Below, piece after piece: positions 1 to 8,913 of a stretch of DNA of 58,455 bases; within the stretch, counting starts at the first letter, position 1; each line of letters opens with the position of its first letter. The notes below the pieces were generated by a model, which made no database searches, had not been told where the DNA came from, and was given only the letters and a program-made list of their open reading frames with translations. The DNA is from Acidobacteriota bacterium. Lineage in GTDB: Bacteria; Acidobacteriota; Blastocatellia; Chloracidobacteriales; Chloracidobacteriaceae. The stretch is taken from NCBI GenBank assembly GCA_016208495.1, contig JACQXX010000047.1, positions 1-58,455 of the forward strand, in the 5' to 3' direction. A program made the position numbers and the translations under genes.

Positions 1-1
1 C

Positions 2-121
2 CCAACCAATTTTATGGTCAATCTCATCGCTGGATTGATTGCCTATACCTTTCAAGAAAAGAAGCCATCTCTCAATCTTCGTCCCGATCTGGTGGGGAAT
101 TTACCAGCGGTTGCCTTCTAA
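2..121 (+). CDS. C-terminal end of a transposase-like protein (partial)
   Basis: The open frame entering from the left edge encodes the last 39 residues of a protein and stops with TAA at 119-121. The tail (NFMVNLIAGLIAYTFQEKKP and onward) resembles the C-terminal helix of IS-type DDE transposases, but this is from memory of the family and the rest of the gene lies outside the window. The stop falls about 75 bp before the octamer array. It could also be the end of an unrelated protein. Confidence 0.35.
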   Translation, partial: PTNFMVNLIAGLIAYTFQEKKPSLNLRPDLVGNLPAVAF

Positions 122-195
122 AATTACGTCGAACTCACGTTATTTATGGGGATTTGTGGTTAGAAATGCGAATGATCTCAATTTTGCCCAAAATA

Positions 196-366
196 TCACC
201 CTGTCACCCTGTCACCTTGTCACCTTGTCACCTTGTCACCTTGTCACCTTGTCACCTTGTCACCTTGTCACCTTGTCACCTTGTCACCTTGTCACCTTGT
301 CACCTTGTCACCTTGTCACCCTGTCACCTTGTCACCCTGTCATTTGTCACCCTGTCATTCTGTCAC
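196..366. repeat. 8-bp tandem repeat array (CACCTTGT unit, about 21 copies)
   Basis: A run of about 21 head-to-tail octamers, mostly CACCTTGT with some CACCCTGT and a few degenerate units at the right edge. Because 8 is not a multiple of 3, all frames read the same 8-residue peptide repeat, so the open frames crossing it are artefacts. The right edge of the array supplies the TGA stop (355-357) of the A2M gene that follows on the minus strand. The same octamer in the opposite orientation forms a second array at 54268-54375. Confidence 0.95.
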
Positions 367-3300
367 GACAACCACATCTGCCCGCCCGCAGCCAAAAGTC
401 TCGGGGGCATACATTTCTTCGGCTTTGGGTGGTAGGGCGATAAACCTGCCCGGCGTGGTGGCAATGGCAAAATAGCGATAGGTATGGACGCCCTCCCACA
501 TCCGCGAGGCAAAAGCTTCGGCGCAATGGTCGCGCAGGTTCTGGTGTTCAAACCAGGTCCAGTCCCAAACCCGACCTTTGACTAAATCTTCTTCCTTGAT
601 CAACTGTACCGATCTGGTTGTTTTCAATTCCGGATTGAGGATTTCAAGTCCGGCAGGAAGCGGGTCAACCAGGGCGACGTGATACCGGCGTGATGGAACG
701 ACCAGCGTGACCGTGATTTTGACGCGAGCACCGGCGCGAATCTGCCATTCATTGGATCCAGAACGTTTGACATCGTCGGGGTCGTCAACGGCGTGGTATT
801 CACGTGAGACGCTAAACCCGGCTTCCACCGGCACTGGCATCACAGTGGTTGGGGCGTAGGTGAGTCCAAGCCGGTAATACATTCGGCCTGCGCCGGTTTT
901 GCTCAGCGTGACGGGTTTCGATTCGTCCGCCGTTCCAAGGTGCTTCATCGAAATGGAAAGCTGATGCTGGACGGTGGTTCGACCTTCGAAGACCTGTTCC
1001 CCGGCAAAGTCGTCGCCCAGCCAGATGCGAGCCAGAAAGTCCGGTGGCGTGGTTTCGTAGGTTGTGAAATACCGTTCCAATGCCAGCAATACAAACACGT
1101 TTTCCTGGGTGTTGAGCCAGCGGCCTTTCCGGCGATGTGCCAGCAGTCCTTGCACCAGTTTGGGAATCAGATCACTGTCCGGTTTCACCAACAGCAAGGC
1201 TTCAAGCAAAACCGCATCGGTTCGCCGATTGGAGTGCAGCAGCAGGCGTTCGTCGTCGGTGTGTGATTCGATAAAGCTGGCTGCGTGGCCGGTTTCAACC
1301 ACGCGATTGGACAGGTGTTGAATCAGGTGCTCGCATTCACCTCTGGTTTTTTCAGAGGCTGCCAGCACAGGCAACACCCAGCCGATGACTTCAAGCCGAA
1401 GCGTGGTGAGATCTCTGTTTTGAACCAGCAGGTTTGCCGATGTTGGGTTGGTGTCGTGATTGAGATGCCGCACATAGAGCGCATAGGCTTTCACTGCCAG
1501 TTTGGCATCCTCGGGGTACTTTGCTGGAAAACCCTGTTCGATTTTGCGCAGATAGCCGATAACGCTTGAGTACTGGAGATTTGAAGTCTCAATCACGCCT
1601 TTGTTTTTGGCTCGAACCAGAGCATGTGCCACATGAACACTCAAAAACGGGTCGGCTTTCTCTTTGTTTTTCCAGAATGAAAACCCGCCGCTGCTGTGCT
1701 GGCGTGAACTCAACACTTTCAAGTCTGCCTCAAGAAACCCAGACAGTTTCCAATTTGACGGGAGTTTCGACGATTCGGGGAACTGGCTCAGCACGTCTTT
1801 GAGCGCCGTCAGGCCCATGATTCGCGAAGCAATTTGTTCAGAACAATCAAACTGATATTCCGCGAGATAGAGCACTGCATCCGTCAACGCTTGAAGTTGG
1901 GTTGAAGTCGTTGTCACTTCCAGCTTGCCAAAGTTTTGGAGCACATCAGTCGGAACTGAAACCGGAATTTGAATTGGGTCATCCGCCACTTCGCCATAGG
2001 TCGCCGTGGCTTCGGTGGTTGCCGGTTCATAAATGGGCAGTTTCGATTGGGCCGCATCGCTTTCAGCTCCGGCACAGGCCGCGACATCCAGGATAGCGGG
2101 ACCGGGTTGTGTCGGGCTGGCGGGAATTCGAAGCTCCCGGCGGTCACCGGCTGGAACAACCAGATGCCGCCCAGCACCGTTGGGAAAGGACAGATGCGAT
2201 GACCGCACCGCCACGTCCACGGCCAGTAGTTCATCATTCTGATTTTGGATCACGATAGGCAGTTCAAACGCATCGCCGAAATTGAGAAAACGTGGTGGAG
2301 AAGGCCGAACCATCAACGGCAATCGGGCGGTGAGCGCCGATTCACCTTTTCCAAACAGATTGTCTCCGGCAACGGCAAACACCAGAATCCGATACCGCGT
2401 CAGGTTGTCCGGAAGCTCAATGTCAACTGTTGCCCGGCCCTGTTCGTCAGTCACAACCGACGGCACAAACGCCGCCAGCGGGGAAAAATTGGTTCGTAAT
2501 CGGATTGGGTCCTGGTCGCCCCCTGGTGACGCTGACAGAAGTTGCTGCAAGAGCCCGAATCTGCTTTCTGAGAGCGTCGCCGGGTTGAGTTCAATCGGCA
2601 TTGAAGCATAGACCGCTTCTTCCCGGAGGGGCGCCGCACCGTAGGCTGCACCGGCTGCCGCACCACCTTGCCGACGGAATAATTGATTCGGGTGGTCAGC
2701 CATTTCCAGATTACCCGAGAGTGGTGCCAGTACCAGATTGTCTCGGGTGTGATCAAAAACGGTTCCGGCCTTTCGCTTTTGATAGAACCACTCCGATGGG
2801 TCAACGTCAGGTCGCATCGAAAGCGCCAGAATGGCTTCATCCACCACAACCACCACGCACTCAGTATTTTGAACCGGTGTTCCGCTGACATCAGTCACCG
2901 CCAGCGTGATCGAAGTTTTACTTGCCGGGTAGACTTTCTCTTCTTTGGGCGTTGCGGTAACGGTGAGGCGACGAAGTTTGGCCGAAACCGAAAGTTCAAG
3001 CATACTGCTCGCGTAGGCCGGTTGCTTCGGAGCATCGGTCAGCTCGTTGGCGTTTTCATCCCGGCGGAAGGTTTCTCCGATGAGATTGACCTGAACCGTG
3101 ATATTGGGAATGTGATGGTCAGTAATCGGAATCAAAAATGTGCGGGCTGGCCTGTCGAGTGTGAATCGTTCGTAATGAATGACCCCTGACCGTTGAACGG
3201 TCAGGAGCCCTTCGGTTGGGAAGAACGGCGCTTGAAGCAGAATTTCAGCCGTTTCACCGGGGGCAAATGTTTTGCGGTTGGAAATCAATTCGAAATGTTC

Positions 3301-6300
3301 TTCGTGAAACTGAAGTGATCGTCGAGGTGATACCCCAGCTACCCAAAGGGAAATTACCGTTTGATTGGGCCGGTTTTGATCATCGCTGACGGTTGCCGTG
3401 AGTTGATACAGGCCACCCGTGGTTGGGGTTGATTTCCAGGTTACCGGGCTGGCTTCCGAAACGATTGTTTCTGATTGTGGGTCTACTTCGACCATCTCGA
3501 AACTGCGTTTCTGACGCTGCCATTCGATCCGAACCAGATCAAGCTGAATGGTTTTTCCAGCTTGCGGGGTGCCTTCCACATTGGTTGCAATCAGGTCTAT
3601 TTCAAGCGTTTCACCAGGGAAGACAAACCTTTGACGTGGGTTAAGACCGACATACAGTTCCGAGGGATGAACCAGAATGGTCGTTTTTGCCGTCTGAACC
3701 TGGCGATTGACATCAGTGACACTGGCTTCAACATTGACCACAACCGGAGCCGGTTGAGTCACTTCATCAAAATCAAACTGGATGCAGTGGTGGCCTTCGG
3801 CATCGGTTGTCCCCGTACAGGATTGGCCGATTCGAATGCCGGGAAATCGCCACCGATTATGCCCTTGATGACCAAAAGAAAACCCGTCCCAGTTTGGCGG
3901 CTCATACTTGCCATCACTGACCATACAATTCCATTGGGTTTCAGCTTTTTTGAGCGGCCCTCCGGCAAAATAACCGGCAAACACCGTTGCCAGCGCCGAA
4001 GTTCCAATCACGTGCGGGCCATCGCTGGTGGTCACTTTGAGTTCATATTCCGGACGTCGAAATTGTTGGATGTCAAAGGGATGCCGGTACGTAAGATTGT
4101 CGAGCTTTGCCGTGATTGAGCCTTTCAAGGTGAAGTGAATACTTGCCTGTCCCAGTTCGGCGTTGGTGGGAATTACAATCGAACCGTCAAACCCACCAAA
4201 TACATTGAGCCGAAGGGCACCTTTGACCAGGGAGCGTCCAGCCGCATCAGTGACCTGATAGGCCACAAGTTCCCGAAACCACTTACCCGATATCAGATCG
4301 CCACCTTTTTTCGTTTCAAGCTGCCGAATCCAGCCTTTGAATTTAAGCACTTCGCCCGGTTGATAGAGCCTTCGGTCATCAAAAACAAACCACCTGAGTT
4401 GACCTGCCAGTTTTTCGGTGAAAGATCCTGAATTACGTCTCCACCAGAATTTACTTTCGGGTAACAGGACTGAATCCGCTTCTTTGCGAACCACGAGAAA
4501 AGAGGTGCTTTGAACGGTCTTGTTCGATTCGGAAAAAAGCACCAGTCCCTGATGGTCAGTCTGACCGGAAAGCTGAGTTGGCAACAGGGTTACTTCAGCA
4601 TCTGCAATGGGTTTGCCGTCGGTCAAAGCATTGGCCCAAACCAGCAGGCCCTCTTGATCGGCCACAATGTCAGCCGCCAGACTGGTTGATTGAATCCAGA
4701 GAATTTCGGTGTCATTTCGGCTGGTTCGTTGAATTCCAATTGGATCAACCATCACGACCACATGTCCCAACCTATCAGTAAGCGCCGGGCTGAGATCAAT
4801 TCGGGTCGTTGTCACACGTCCCATATTGGACTCTGGAATCTCAATGGTTTGGTCACTGACCAGCAGGCCAGGTGGAAGCAGCGATTTTGCGTTTTTCTTC
4901 TGTTCGAAGTGAGTTGAGCGATAACTGACAAACTGTGACCAGTCTTCAGGCAGTACCCGAAACAATTGTACCCGGAGTTTGGGAATTCGATATGACGAGA
5001 GTTCAAACACCCGCTCCCCAGCCGGATCCAGAATGACCATCTCCCGGCGGTCGGTGCTCAGAAACGGACCGAAATGACCAAATTTCAGTATGACCTCACG
5101 TGGTTCGCCCAATTTTTGCCCGGATGTATCGCTCAACTCCCCAGAAAATTGAACAGTGTAGGTGGTATCTTCGGCAAACTTACCCATGAGAATCAGGTTG
5201 GTGTTGCTCACCGATAGTTTCAAATCAGATACTTCGGGGCAAACCGTAACCATCTCAGGCACAAAGGTTTCTTTGTTTAATTCATTGGAAAAGGTAAAGA
5301 ACAGCCAGTTGTCCGGTAAACATTCCTTGCGGTCCATACAGGGGTATGAAACCAGCCGCAACGGCCCCAGGGTGTGAAATGAGAAGGTCACATCTGTGGT
5401 CGTCACCAGGGGACCTTCCGCTGATGGAGTGCCGCTTTTGAGCCGGACCGTGACGTCAGCATCATTTGGCAGCGGGTTCACTGGCTGAAACAGAATCCAG
5501 CGTCCGGCTTTGGCATATTTCACCAGTTTGGAAAGCGGCTGGTTGGTTTCTCCAATCTGATCTGGAGAGGCAAGTTTGACCGGGAAGCGCTGGGTGCCGA
5601 CTTCGAGCGAAAGAGAGGGAAGTACCTTGAGTGGGTCAATTTGCTGGTCAAATTCAAGAAAGAGCAACGGCTGGAGCGGATACGTGCCTCTGGTTGGAAA
5701 TGACGCCTGCAACCTCGGAGGGAGTGTCTGGAATGTCCGTTCCTTTGATTTTGCCAGCGTATTGCCTGAACTCGACTGAATCCCCGCCGGAATCGTCACC
5801 CGAAAGAGCGTTGCCATCGGAAACCGTTCGGCTTCGGGTTCAAACATCAGGGTGTGGGTTCCGGCCCAGCGCCAGCGTCCTGGAGGCTGTGGTTCAAGAT
5901 GCACCAGCGTTTGTTGACTGGTCAGCATCTCGTGAAAACCCGCCAGCGCCACCATCGGTTCAGAAAAATGAACCGCAAGTGACTGGCAATATTCGACTTC
6001 CCCGACAGGCGAGACGCGCCGAATTTCCAGTGGTTTTTCGGGGCGGGCATCAGGGAGTTCAGGTCCTTCACCGGGCTGAAACTGTGCTTCGACCACCACG
6101 CCGGCAACGGGGAGTGGAAGTGATTTTTCAGGGAGAAACACGGCTGTCTCAGCCGAGGCAATCGGCGTTGCCGGCGGCAGCCGATTCAACAACTGTTCAG
6201 TCCGAACCGGATCCAGCAATTCAACCGGAGTCACCGAAGGGTCAACCGGCACGGCAGGCGTTGCTATTTCCCGAACCCGATATTTGAGGTCCAATGGTTG

Positions 6301-6306
6301 CGTCAT
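355..6306 (-). CDS. Alpha-2-macroglobulin family protein, copy A, lacking a signal peptide
   Basis: A 1983-residue bacterial A2M, a family that traps proteases through a bait region and a reactive thioester in the periplasm. Order: N-terminal macroglobulin/Ig-like domains from about residue 90 (HFSEPMVAL type motif), further MG domains to about 1190, a glycine/alanine-rich bait-like stretch at about 1195-1245, the A2M domain (LPDNLTRYRI) at about 1270-1360, a thioester domain with CSEQ at 1488-1491 (1834-1845), and a C-terminal bMG10-type domain from about 1805. The N-terminus MTQPLDLKYRVREI aligns with a point in copy B located after B's signal peptide; the upstream in-frame codons hit TGA with no other ATG, so export is unexplained. 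An inverted-repeat element begins 22 bp upstream. The protein may be stranded in the cytoplasm or untranslated. Confidence 0.93.
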   Translation of the reverse strand: MTQPLDLKYRVREIATPAVPVDPSVTPVELLDPVRTEQLLNRLPPATPIASAETAVFLPEKSLPLPVAGVVVEAQFQPGEGPELPDARPEKPLEIRRVSPVGEVEYCQSLAVHFSEPMVALAGFHEMLTSQQTLVHLEPQPPGRWRWAGTHTLMFEPEAERFPMATLFRVTIPAGIQSSSGNTLAKSKERTFQTLPPRLQASFPTRGTYPLQPLLFLEFDQQIDPLKVLPSLSLEVGTQRFPVKLASPDQIGETNQPLSKLVKYAKAGRWILFQPVNPLPNDADVTVRLKSGTPSAEGPLVTTTDVTFSFHTLGPLRLVSYPCMDRKECLPDNWLFFTFSNELNKETFVPEMVTVCPEVSDLKLSVSNTNLILMGKFAEDTTYTVQFSGELSDTSGQKLGEPREVILKFGHFGPFLSTDRREMVILDPAGERVFELSSYRIPKLRVQLFRVLPEDWSQFVSYRSTHFEQKKNAKSLLPPGLLVSDQTIEIPESNMGRVTTTRIDLSPALTDRLGHVVVMVDPIGIQRTSRNDTEILWIQSTSLAADIVADQEGLLVWANALTDGKPIADAEVTLLPTQLSGQTDHQGLVLFSESNKTVQSTSFLVVRKEADSVLLPESKFWWRRNSGSFTEKLAGQLRWFVFDDRRLYQPGEVLKFKGWIRQLETKKGGDLISGKWFRELVAYQVTDAAGRSLVKGALRLNVFGGFDGSIVIPTNAELGQASIHFTLKGSITAKLDNLTYRHPFDIQQFRRPEYELKVTTSDGPHVIGTSALATVFAGYFAGGPLKKAETQWNCMVSDGKYEPPNWDGFSFGHQGHNRWRFPGIRIGQSCTGTTDAEGHHCIQFDFDEVTQPAPVVVNVEASVTDVNRQVQTAKTTILVHPSELYVGLNPRQRFVFPGETLEIDLIATNVEGTPQAGKTIQLDLVRIEWQRQKRSFEMVEVDPQSETIVSEASPVTWKSTPTTGGLYQLTATVSDDQNRPNQTVISLWVAGVSPRRSLQFHEEHFELISNRKTFAPGETAEILLQAPFFPTEGLLTVQRSGVIHYERFTLDRPARTFLIPITDHHIPNITVQVNLIGETFRRDENANELTDAPKQPAYASSMLELSVSAKLRRLTVTATPKEEKVYPASKTSITLAVTDVSGTPVQNTECVVVVVDEAILALSMRPDVDPSEWFYQKRKAGTVFDHTRDNLVLAPLSGNLEMADHPNQLFRRQGGAAAGAAYGAAPLREEAVYASMPIELNPATLSESRFGLLQQLLSASPGGDQDPIRLRTNFSPLAAFVPSVVTDEQGRATVDIELPDNLTRYRILVFAVAGDNLFGKGESALTARLPLMVRPSPPRFLNFGDAFELPIVIQNQNDELLAVDVAVRSSHLSFPNGAGRHLVVPAGDRRELRIPASPTQPGPAILDVAACAGAESDAAQSKLPIYEPATTEATATYGEVADDPIQIPVSVPTDVLQNFGKLEVTTTSTQLQALTDAVLYLAEYQFDCSEQIASRIMGLTALKDVLSQFPESSKLPSNWKLSGFLEADLKVLSSRQHSSGGFSFWKNKEKADPFLSVHVAHALVRAKNKGVIETSNLQYSSVIGYLRKIEQGFPAKYPEDAKLAVKAYALYVRHLNHDTNPTSANLLVQNRDLTTLRLEVIGWVLPVLAASEKTRGECEHLIQHLSNRVVETGHAASFIESHTDDERLLLHSNRRTDAVLLEALLLVKPDSDLIPKLVQGLLAHRRKGRWLNTQENVFVLLALERYFTTYETTPPDFLARIWLGDDFAGEQVFEGRTTVQHQLSISMKHLGTADESKPVTLSKTGAGRMYYRLGLTYAPTTVMPVPVEAGFSVSREYHAVDDPDDVKRSGSNEWQIRAGARVKITVTLVVPSRRYHVALVDPLPAGLEILNPELKTTRSVQLIKEEDLVKGRVWDWTWFEHQNLRDHCAEAFASRMWEGVHTYRYFAIATTPGRFIALPPKAEEMYAPETFGCGRADVVVVTE

Positions 6307-6328
6307 AAGTTCTTGTAAGTAGTTCAGA
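6307..6328. other. Short leader of copy A
   Basis: Reading the minus strand into the ATG at 6306 gives an in-frame TGA eight codons upstream and no purine-rich ribosome binding site at the usual distance. This supports the view that the present ATG is a fortuitous start left after loss of the original 5' end. Confidence 0.5.
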
Positions 6329-6743
6329 GTTCAAGCTTTAGCTTGTAAAGATTTTATTTAATGAAGCTGCGTTGCGGAAAGTTCACGTGGGCTTGACAAG
6401 CCCCGCCCGCAGGGCGATGGATAGTAGCCGGTGGGCAGCCTGCTTTGAGGCGCACCCACCGGACCACAGGCCACAAATGGTTTGCGCCCGGATGGGCGCT
6501 GGATTAAAACCTCCAGGGATTTGGAGCTTTTACCAAAACCTTGCCGACGAACACTTCCAGCACCGATCCGGGCGCGAGCGGAAGGGGCATTGATCCGGTG
6601 GTATGCCCAAAGCGGCAAACCACCGGCTACTTTCCGACGCCCATCCGGGCGAAAACCGACCTTTCCGCAACGGAGTTTACAGAGGTTGAAAAACCAGAGT
6701 TGTTGCAGTATTGAGACTAAACCAGGCTAAAGCCTGAACTCTG
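6329..6743. repeat. Inverted-repeat element (MITE-like) with a nested 248-bp palindromic core
   Basis: Outer ends GTTCAGAGTTCAAGCTTTAG... (6329 on) and ...AGCCTGAACTCTGTAC (to about 6743) are inverted repeats of roughly 23 bp with about three mismatches. Inside lies a 248-bp core (6404-6651) whose ends, beginning CGCCCGCAGGGCGATGG on the left, pair with the right end ACGCCCATCCGGGCG. The core is related, with equal length, to 23834-24081. No transposase is encoded, so it would need to be mobilised in trans. It occupies the gene-free stretch between copy A and the zinc-ribbon array. Confidence 0.75.
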
Positions 6744-6806
6744 TACTCTTTTGCAATTATTCCTGGCAATCAATCCCAATAAATCAGTTTCATATTTTCC
6801 AAGGTT

Positions 6807-7169
6807 ATGCCCAATCTCATTGTCGTCAAGCAGTAATCTTTCCCAAAGCGATGCGAAGTTTGCCATCAGGCTGATTTCTTCAACCCAAAAAACAATCACT
6901 GCGCACGATGCCGGCAGATTGCCAGGAAATTTCAGACTTCAAGTAAAAAACCTGTTTCTCCAGATTATAGCGTTGTCGTTTGGACATGTGTGATTGGTGG
7001 GATAACAGTGCTTGGCTTGCTTTTGTATGCAGGAACCGTTCCTTTTTCTGCTGGACCATGCAACGGAGGTGGTTTGATTATGGCACTGGTCCTGTGTGTG
7101 ATCTGGTTTGTTTTATTTCTCCTGGCATTGTTCGTAGTTGTTTCAGAAACCCATAGAAATCCAAAATAA
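6807..7169 (+). pseudogene. Zinc-ribbon membrane protein, array copy 1, broken by TAA
   Basis: Read straight through, 6807-7169 gives a protein of the same design as the four following genes: a short N-terminus, a CxxC pair (RCEVCHQADFFNP), a second CxxC (CARC), then hydrophobic segments around a GPCNGGG motif, and a normal TAA at 7167-7169. Codon 10 is TAA (6834-6836) where the sister genes have GAA in the string KQE. No frameshift is needed, so this is a single-codon nonsense lesion. The first nine residues have also drifted (MPNLIVVKQ versus MPDEFVIKQ). Initiation downstream would lose nothing of the ribbon if a start existed, but no ATG lies before the first Cys pair. Confidence 0.85.
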
Positions 7170-7198
7170 TCTTTCAGTTTCCGAGTTGAGAAAGGCCA

Positions 7199-7567
7199 AT
7201 GCCTGACGAATTTGTAATCAAACAGGAAACCCTTCCGGCCAGATGCGAAGTTTGCCATCAGGCTGATTTCTTCAATCCGAAAACCAATCACTGCGCACGA
7301 TGCAGGCAGATTGCCAGGAAGCTTCAGAACCAATCCCAAACTTCAAACAAAAAAAGCGCACTTTCAATTTTTCAAGTGTTAAAGCGCGTGTTTACCATCG
7401 GCGGCGGATCATTCCTTGGGTTTGTATTGCATGTGGAAATGATTTCTCCAACTGGCGGCCCCTGCAATCCAGGGAGTGCGATATTGATCATTCCCATCTT
7501 TGGTTTCTGGTGCCTAATATTTATTCTGGGACTGATTGTTTTGCGTCCTCGAAATAGTTCGAAATAA
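7199..7567 (+). CDS. Small zinc-ribbon membrane protein, array copy 2
   Basis: 122 residues. The N-terminal third carries two CxxC knuckles (CEVC at about 16-19 and CARC at about 33-36), spaced as a zinc ribbon. The rest has two hydrophobic segments (about 63-80 and 90-113) flanking a GGPCNPG loop. The arrangement suggests a cytoplasmic zinc ribbon attached to a two-helix membrane hairpin. I do not know a named family or function. The start ATG opens the constant block shared by all copies; the gap to the preceding pseudogene is 29 bp and to the next gene 28 bp, so the array is likely one transcript. Copies keep a nearly constant N-terminal block and diverge after it. Confidence 0.8.
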   Translation: MPDEFVIKQETLPARCEVCHQADFFNPKTNHCARCRQIARKLQNQSQTSNKKSALSIFQVLKRVFTIGGGSFLGFVLHVEMISPTGGPCNPGSAILIIPIFGFWCLIFILGLIVLRPRNSSK

Positions 7568-7595
7568 CCGTCCGTTTCCACATTGAGCAAAGCCA

Positions 7596-7961
7596 ATGCC
7601 TGACGAATTTGTAATCAAACAGGAAACCTTTCCGGCCAGATGCGAAATCTGCCATCAGGCTGATTTTTTCGACCCGAAAACCAATCACTGCGCACGATGT
7701 AACCAGAACTTCCAGAGGTTTCCCCCCAGGCAGCTCGTCGAAACCAAAAAGCAATACTCCTCAAGCGCCAAAGATCTGGTATGGTTGCTCACCGTACCTG
7801 GAGCATTACTCATCGGGCTTTTGATGTTAGGAGAAGCTTATGATCAGGGAGGTCCCTGCAATGGTGGGCTGATTTTCATTCCCTTGCTTGGACTCTGGAT
7901 TCTTTCAATCCCCATTTGGATCATTGTCTATGGCGTGTGGAGAGCCTATCATCCAGAATGA
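7596..7961 (+). CDS. Small zinc-ribbon membrane protein, array copy 3
   Basis: 121 residues of the same design as its neighbours: CEIC and CARC knuckles in the first 40 residues, a hydrophilic linker (QLVETKKQYSSS), then hydrophobic segments at about 61-79 and 90-113 around a GGPCNGG loop. The first 25 residues are almost identical to copies 2, 4 and 5, while the linker and membrane part are only loosely similar. The function is not recognised. Confidence 0.8.
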   Translation: MPDEFVIKQETFPARCEICHQADFFDPKTNHCARCNQNFQRFPPRQLVETKKQYSSSAKDLVWLLTVPGALLIGLLMLGEAYDQGGPCNGGLIFIPLLGLWILSIPIWIIVYGVWRAYHPE

Positions 7962-7999
7962 GGTTCAACGAAATCCCAATTTCCAAACCAGCGTGCCTT

Positions 8000-8371
8000 A
8001 TGTCAGACGAATTTGTAATTAAACAGGAAACCCTCCCGGCCAGATGCGAAGTCTGCCATCAGGCTGATTTTTTTGAACCGGAAACCAATTACTGCGCACG
8101 ATGCGGCCACATTTCAAGGGGATTTGCGACCAAACGGCAGGCTTTAAGTTTGCAGCAAGCTAGTTCAACCAAAAGAGGGTTGATATGGCTGCTTTCGATC
8201 TTTGGCGTTGCTCTCTTTGGGATTTTCTATTATGTAGACCATCTCGCTCCATCGAAGAATCCATGCGGAGGCGGTAAATTGATTATCCTGCCGCTGTTGA
8301 TGATCTGGGGGTTTTTGTTGTTTTTTGCGCTCTTTGTGTATGTTTCGAGTAGTCCAAATAATTCAAAGTAA
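8000..8371 (+). CDS. Small zinc-ribbon membrane protein, array copy 4
   Basis: 123 residues starting at the ATG at 8000, which opens the block MSDEFVIKQETLPARC shared by the array. An in-frame ATG further upstream (7916) overlaps copy 3 and adds 28 non-conserved residues, so it is rejected as the start. CEVC and CARC knuckles are followed by a linker and two hydrophobic segments flanking a KNPCGGGK loop, a variant of the GGPCN loop of copies 1-3. Gap to copy 3 is 38 bp. Function unknown. Confidence 0.8.
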   Translation: MSDEFVIKQETLPARCEVCHQADFFEPETNYCARCGHISRGFATKRQALSLQQASSTKRGLIWLLSIFGVALFGIFYYVDHLAPSKNPCGGGKLIILPLLMIWGFLLFFALFVYVSSSPNNSK

Positions 8372-8442
8372 GTCAGGAAAAAAGTTTGGTCTATCCTGTT
8401 GAGATCAAAAGTTTTCAACCAGTTCCAGCCTGAGAATGGCAG

Positions 8443-8841
8443 ATGTCAGACGAATTTGTAATCAAACAGGAAACCCTCCCGGTCAGATGCGAGGTCTGCC
8501 ATCAGGTTGATTTCTTTGAACCGGAAACCAATTACTGCGCGCGTTGTTTTGCCGTCCTTGATCATCAGGGAGAAGGTTCCACCTTCCATCAAACACAGTT
8601 TGCTCTTTCCAGGTGGCAAGGCTATGCGGTGCTTGGTTCATTGTATGGACTGCCATTTGGCATCCTCGGACTTTTTTGGAGTTTCTCGCTTTTCACCTGG
8701 ACCTTTAATTTGGCGAGCCTTCTTTTGTTTTTCACCTGTCTGTTGATTGTATTGAGTTCGGTCTTGATTTTGATTGGGCTTGGGATTGCCTGGTTTGTCT
8801 CAACCCAAAAACTGATTTCAAAGGACAAAAAATCAGATTGA
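8443..8841 (+). CDS. Small zinc-ribbon membrane protein, array copy 5
   Basis: 132 residues, last member of the array. The ribbon (CEVC, CARC) and the constant first 38 residues match the others, but the membrane part differs: two long hydrophobic stretches (about 61-90 and 93-120) with no GPCN-like loop. It ends in a lysine/aspartate-rich tail. The stop falls at the beginning of an intergenic repeat block (8840). This is the clearest case of the constant N-terminus being joined to a different membrane module. Confidence 0.78.
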   Translation: MSDEFVIKQETLPVRCEVCHQVDFFEPETNYCARCFAVLDHQGEGSTFHQTQFALSRWQGYAVLGSLYGLPFGILGLFWSFSLFTWTFNLASLLLFFTCLLIVLSSVLILIGLGIAWFVSTQKLISKDKKSD

Positions 8842-8912
8842 CGCTCAAGTGAGTTTCCCCACTTAACCAATTTTGATTCAACTATTTACGTGAGCGTCAA
8901 CGCGTTGACACA
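8840..8912. repeat. Intergenic block P, copy 1, with palindrome
   Basis: A block of about 73 bp repeated near 19453, 24950 and 32137. It contains GAGTTTCCCCACTTAA and ends in a perfect 14-bp palindrome GTCAACGCGTTGAC (8896-8909). It leads directly into palindromic element copy 1. It sits between the converging end of the zinc-ribbon array and copy B. The palindrome could be an operator or part of a mobile element; no downstream T-run is present, so it is not a standard terminator. Confidence 0.75.
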
Positions 8913-8913
8913 A

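Noticed and set aside
196-366. Possible CRISPR array
   Set aside because: Unit is 8 bp with no spacers and no cas genes.
39-475. Three overlapping frames with a repeated SPCHLVTL peptide
   Set aside because: They are translations of an 8-bp tandem repeat, identical in all frames; no ribosome site or conserved flank.
5631-6287. 218-residue plus-strand frame inside copy A
   Set aside because: Antisense shadow of a well-supported A2M domain.
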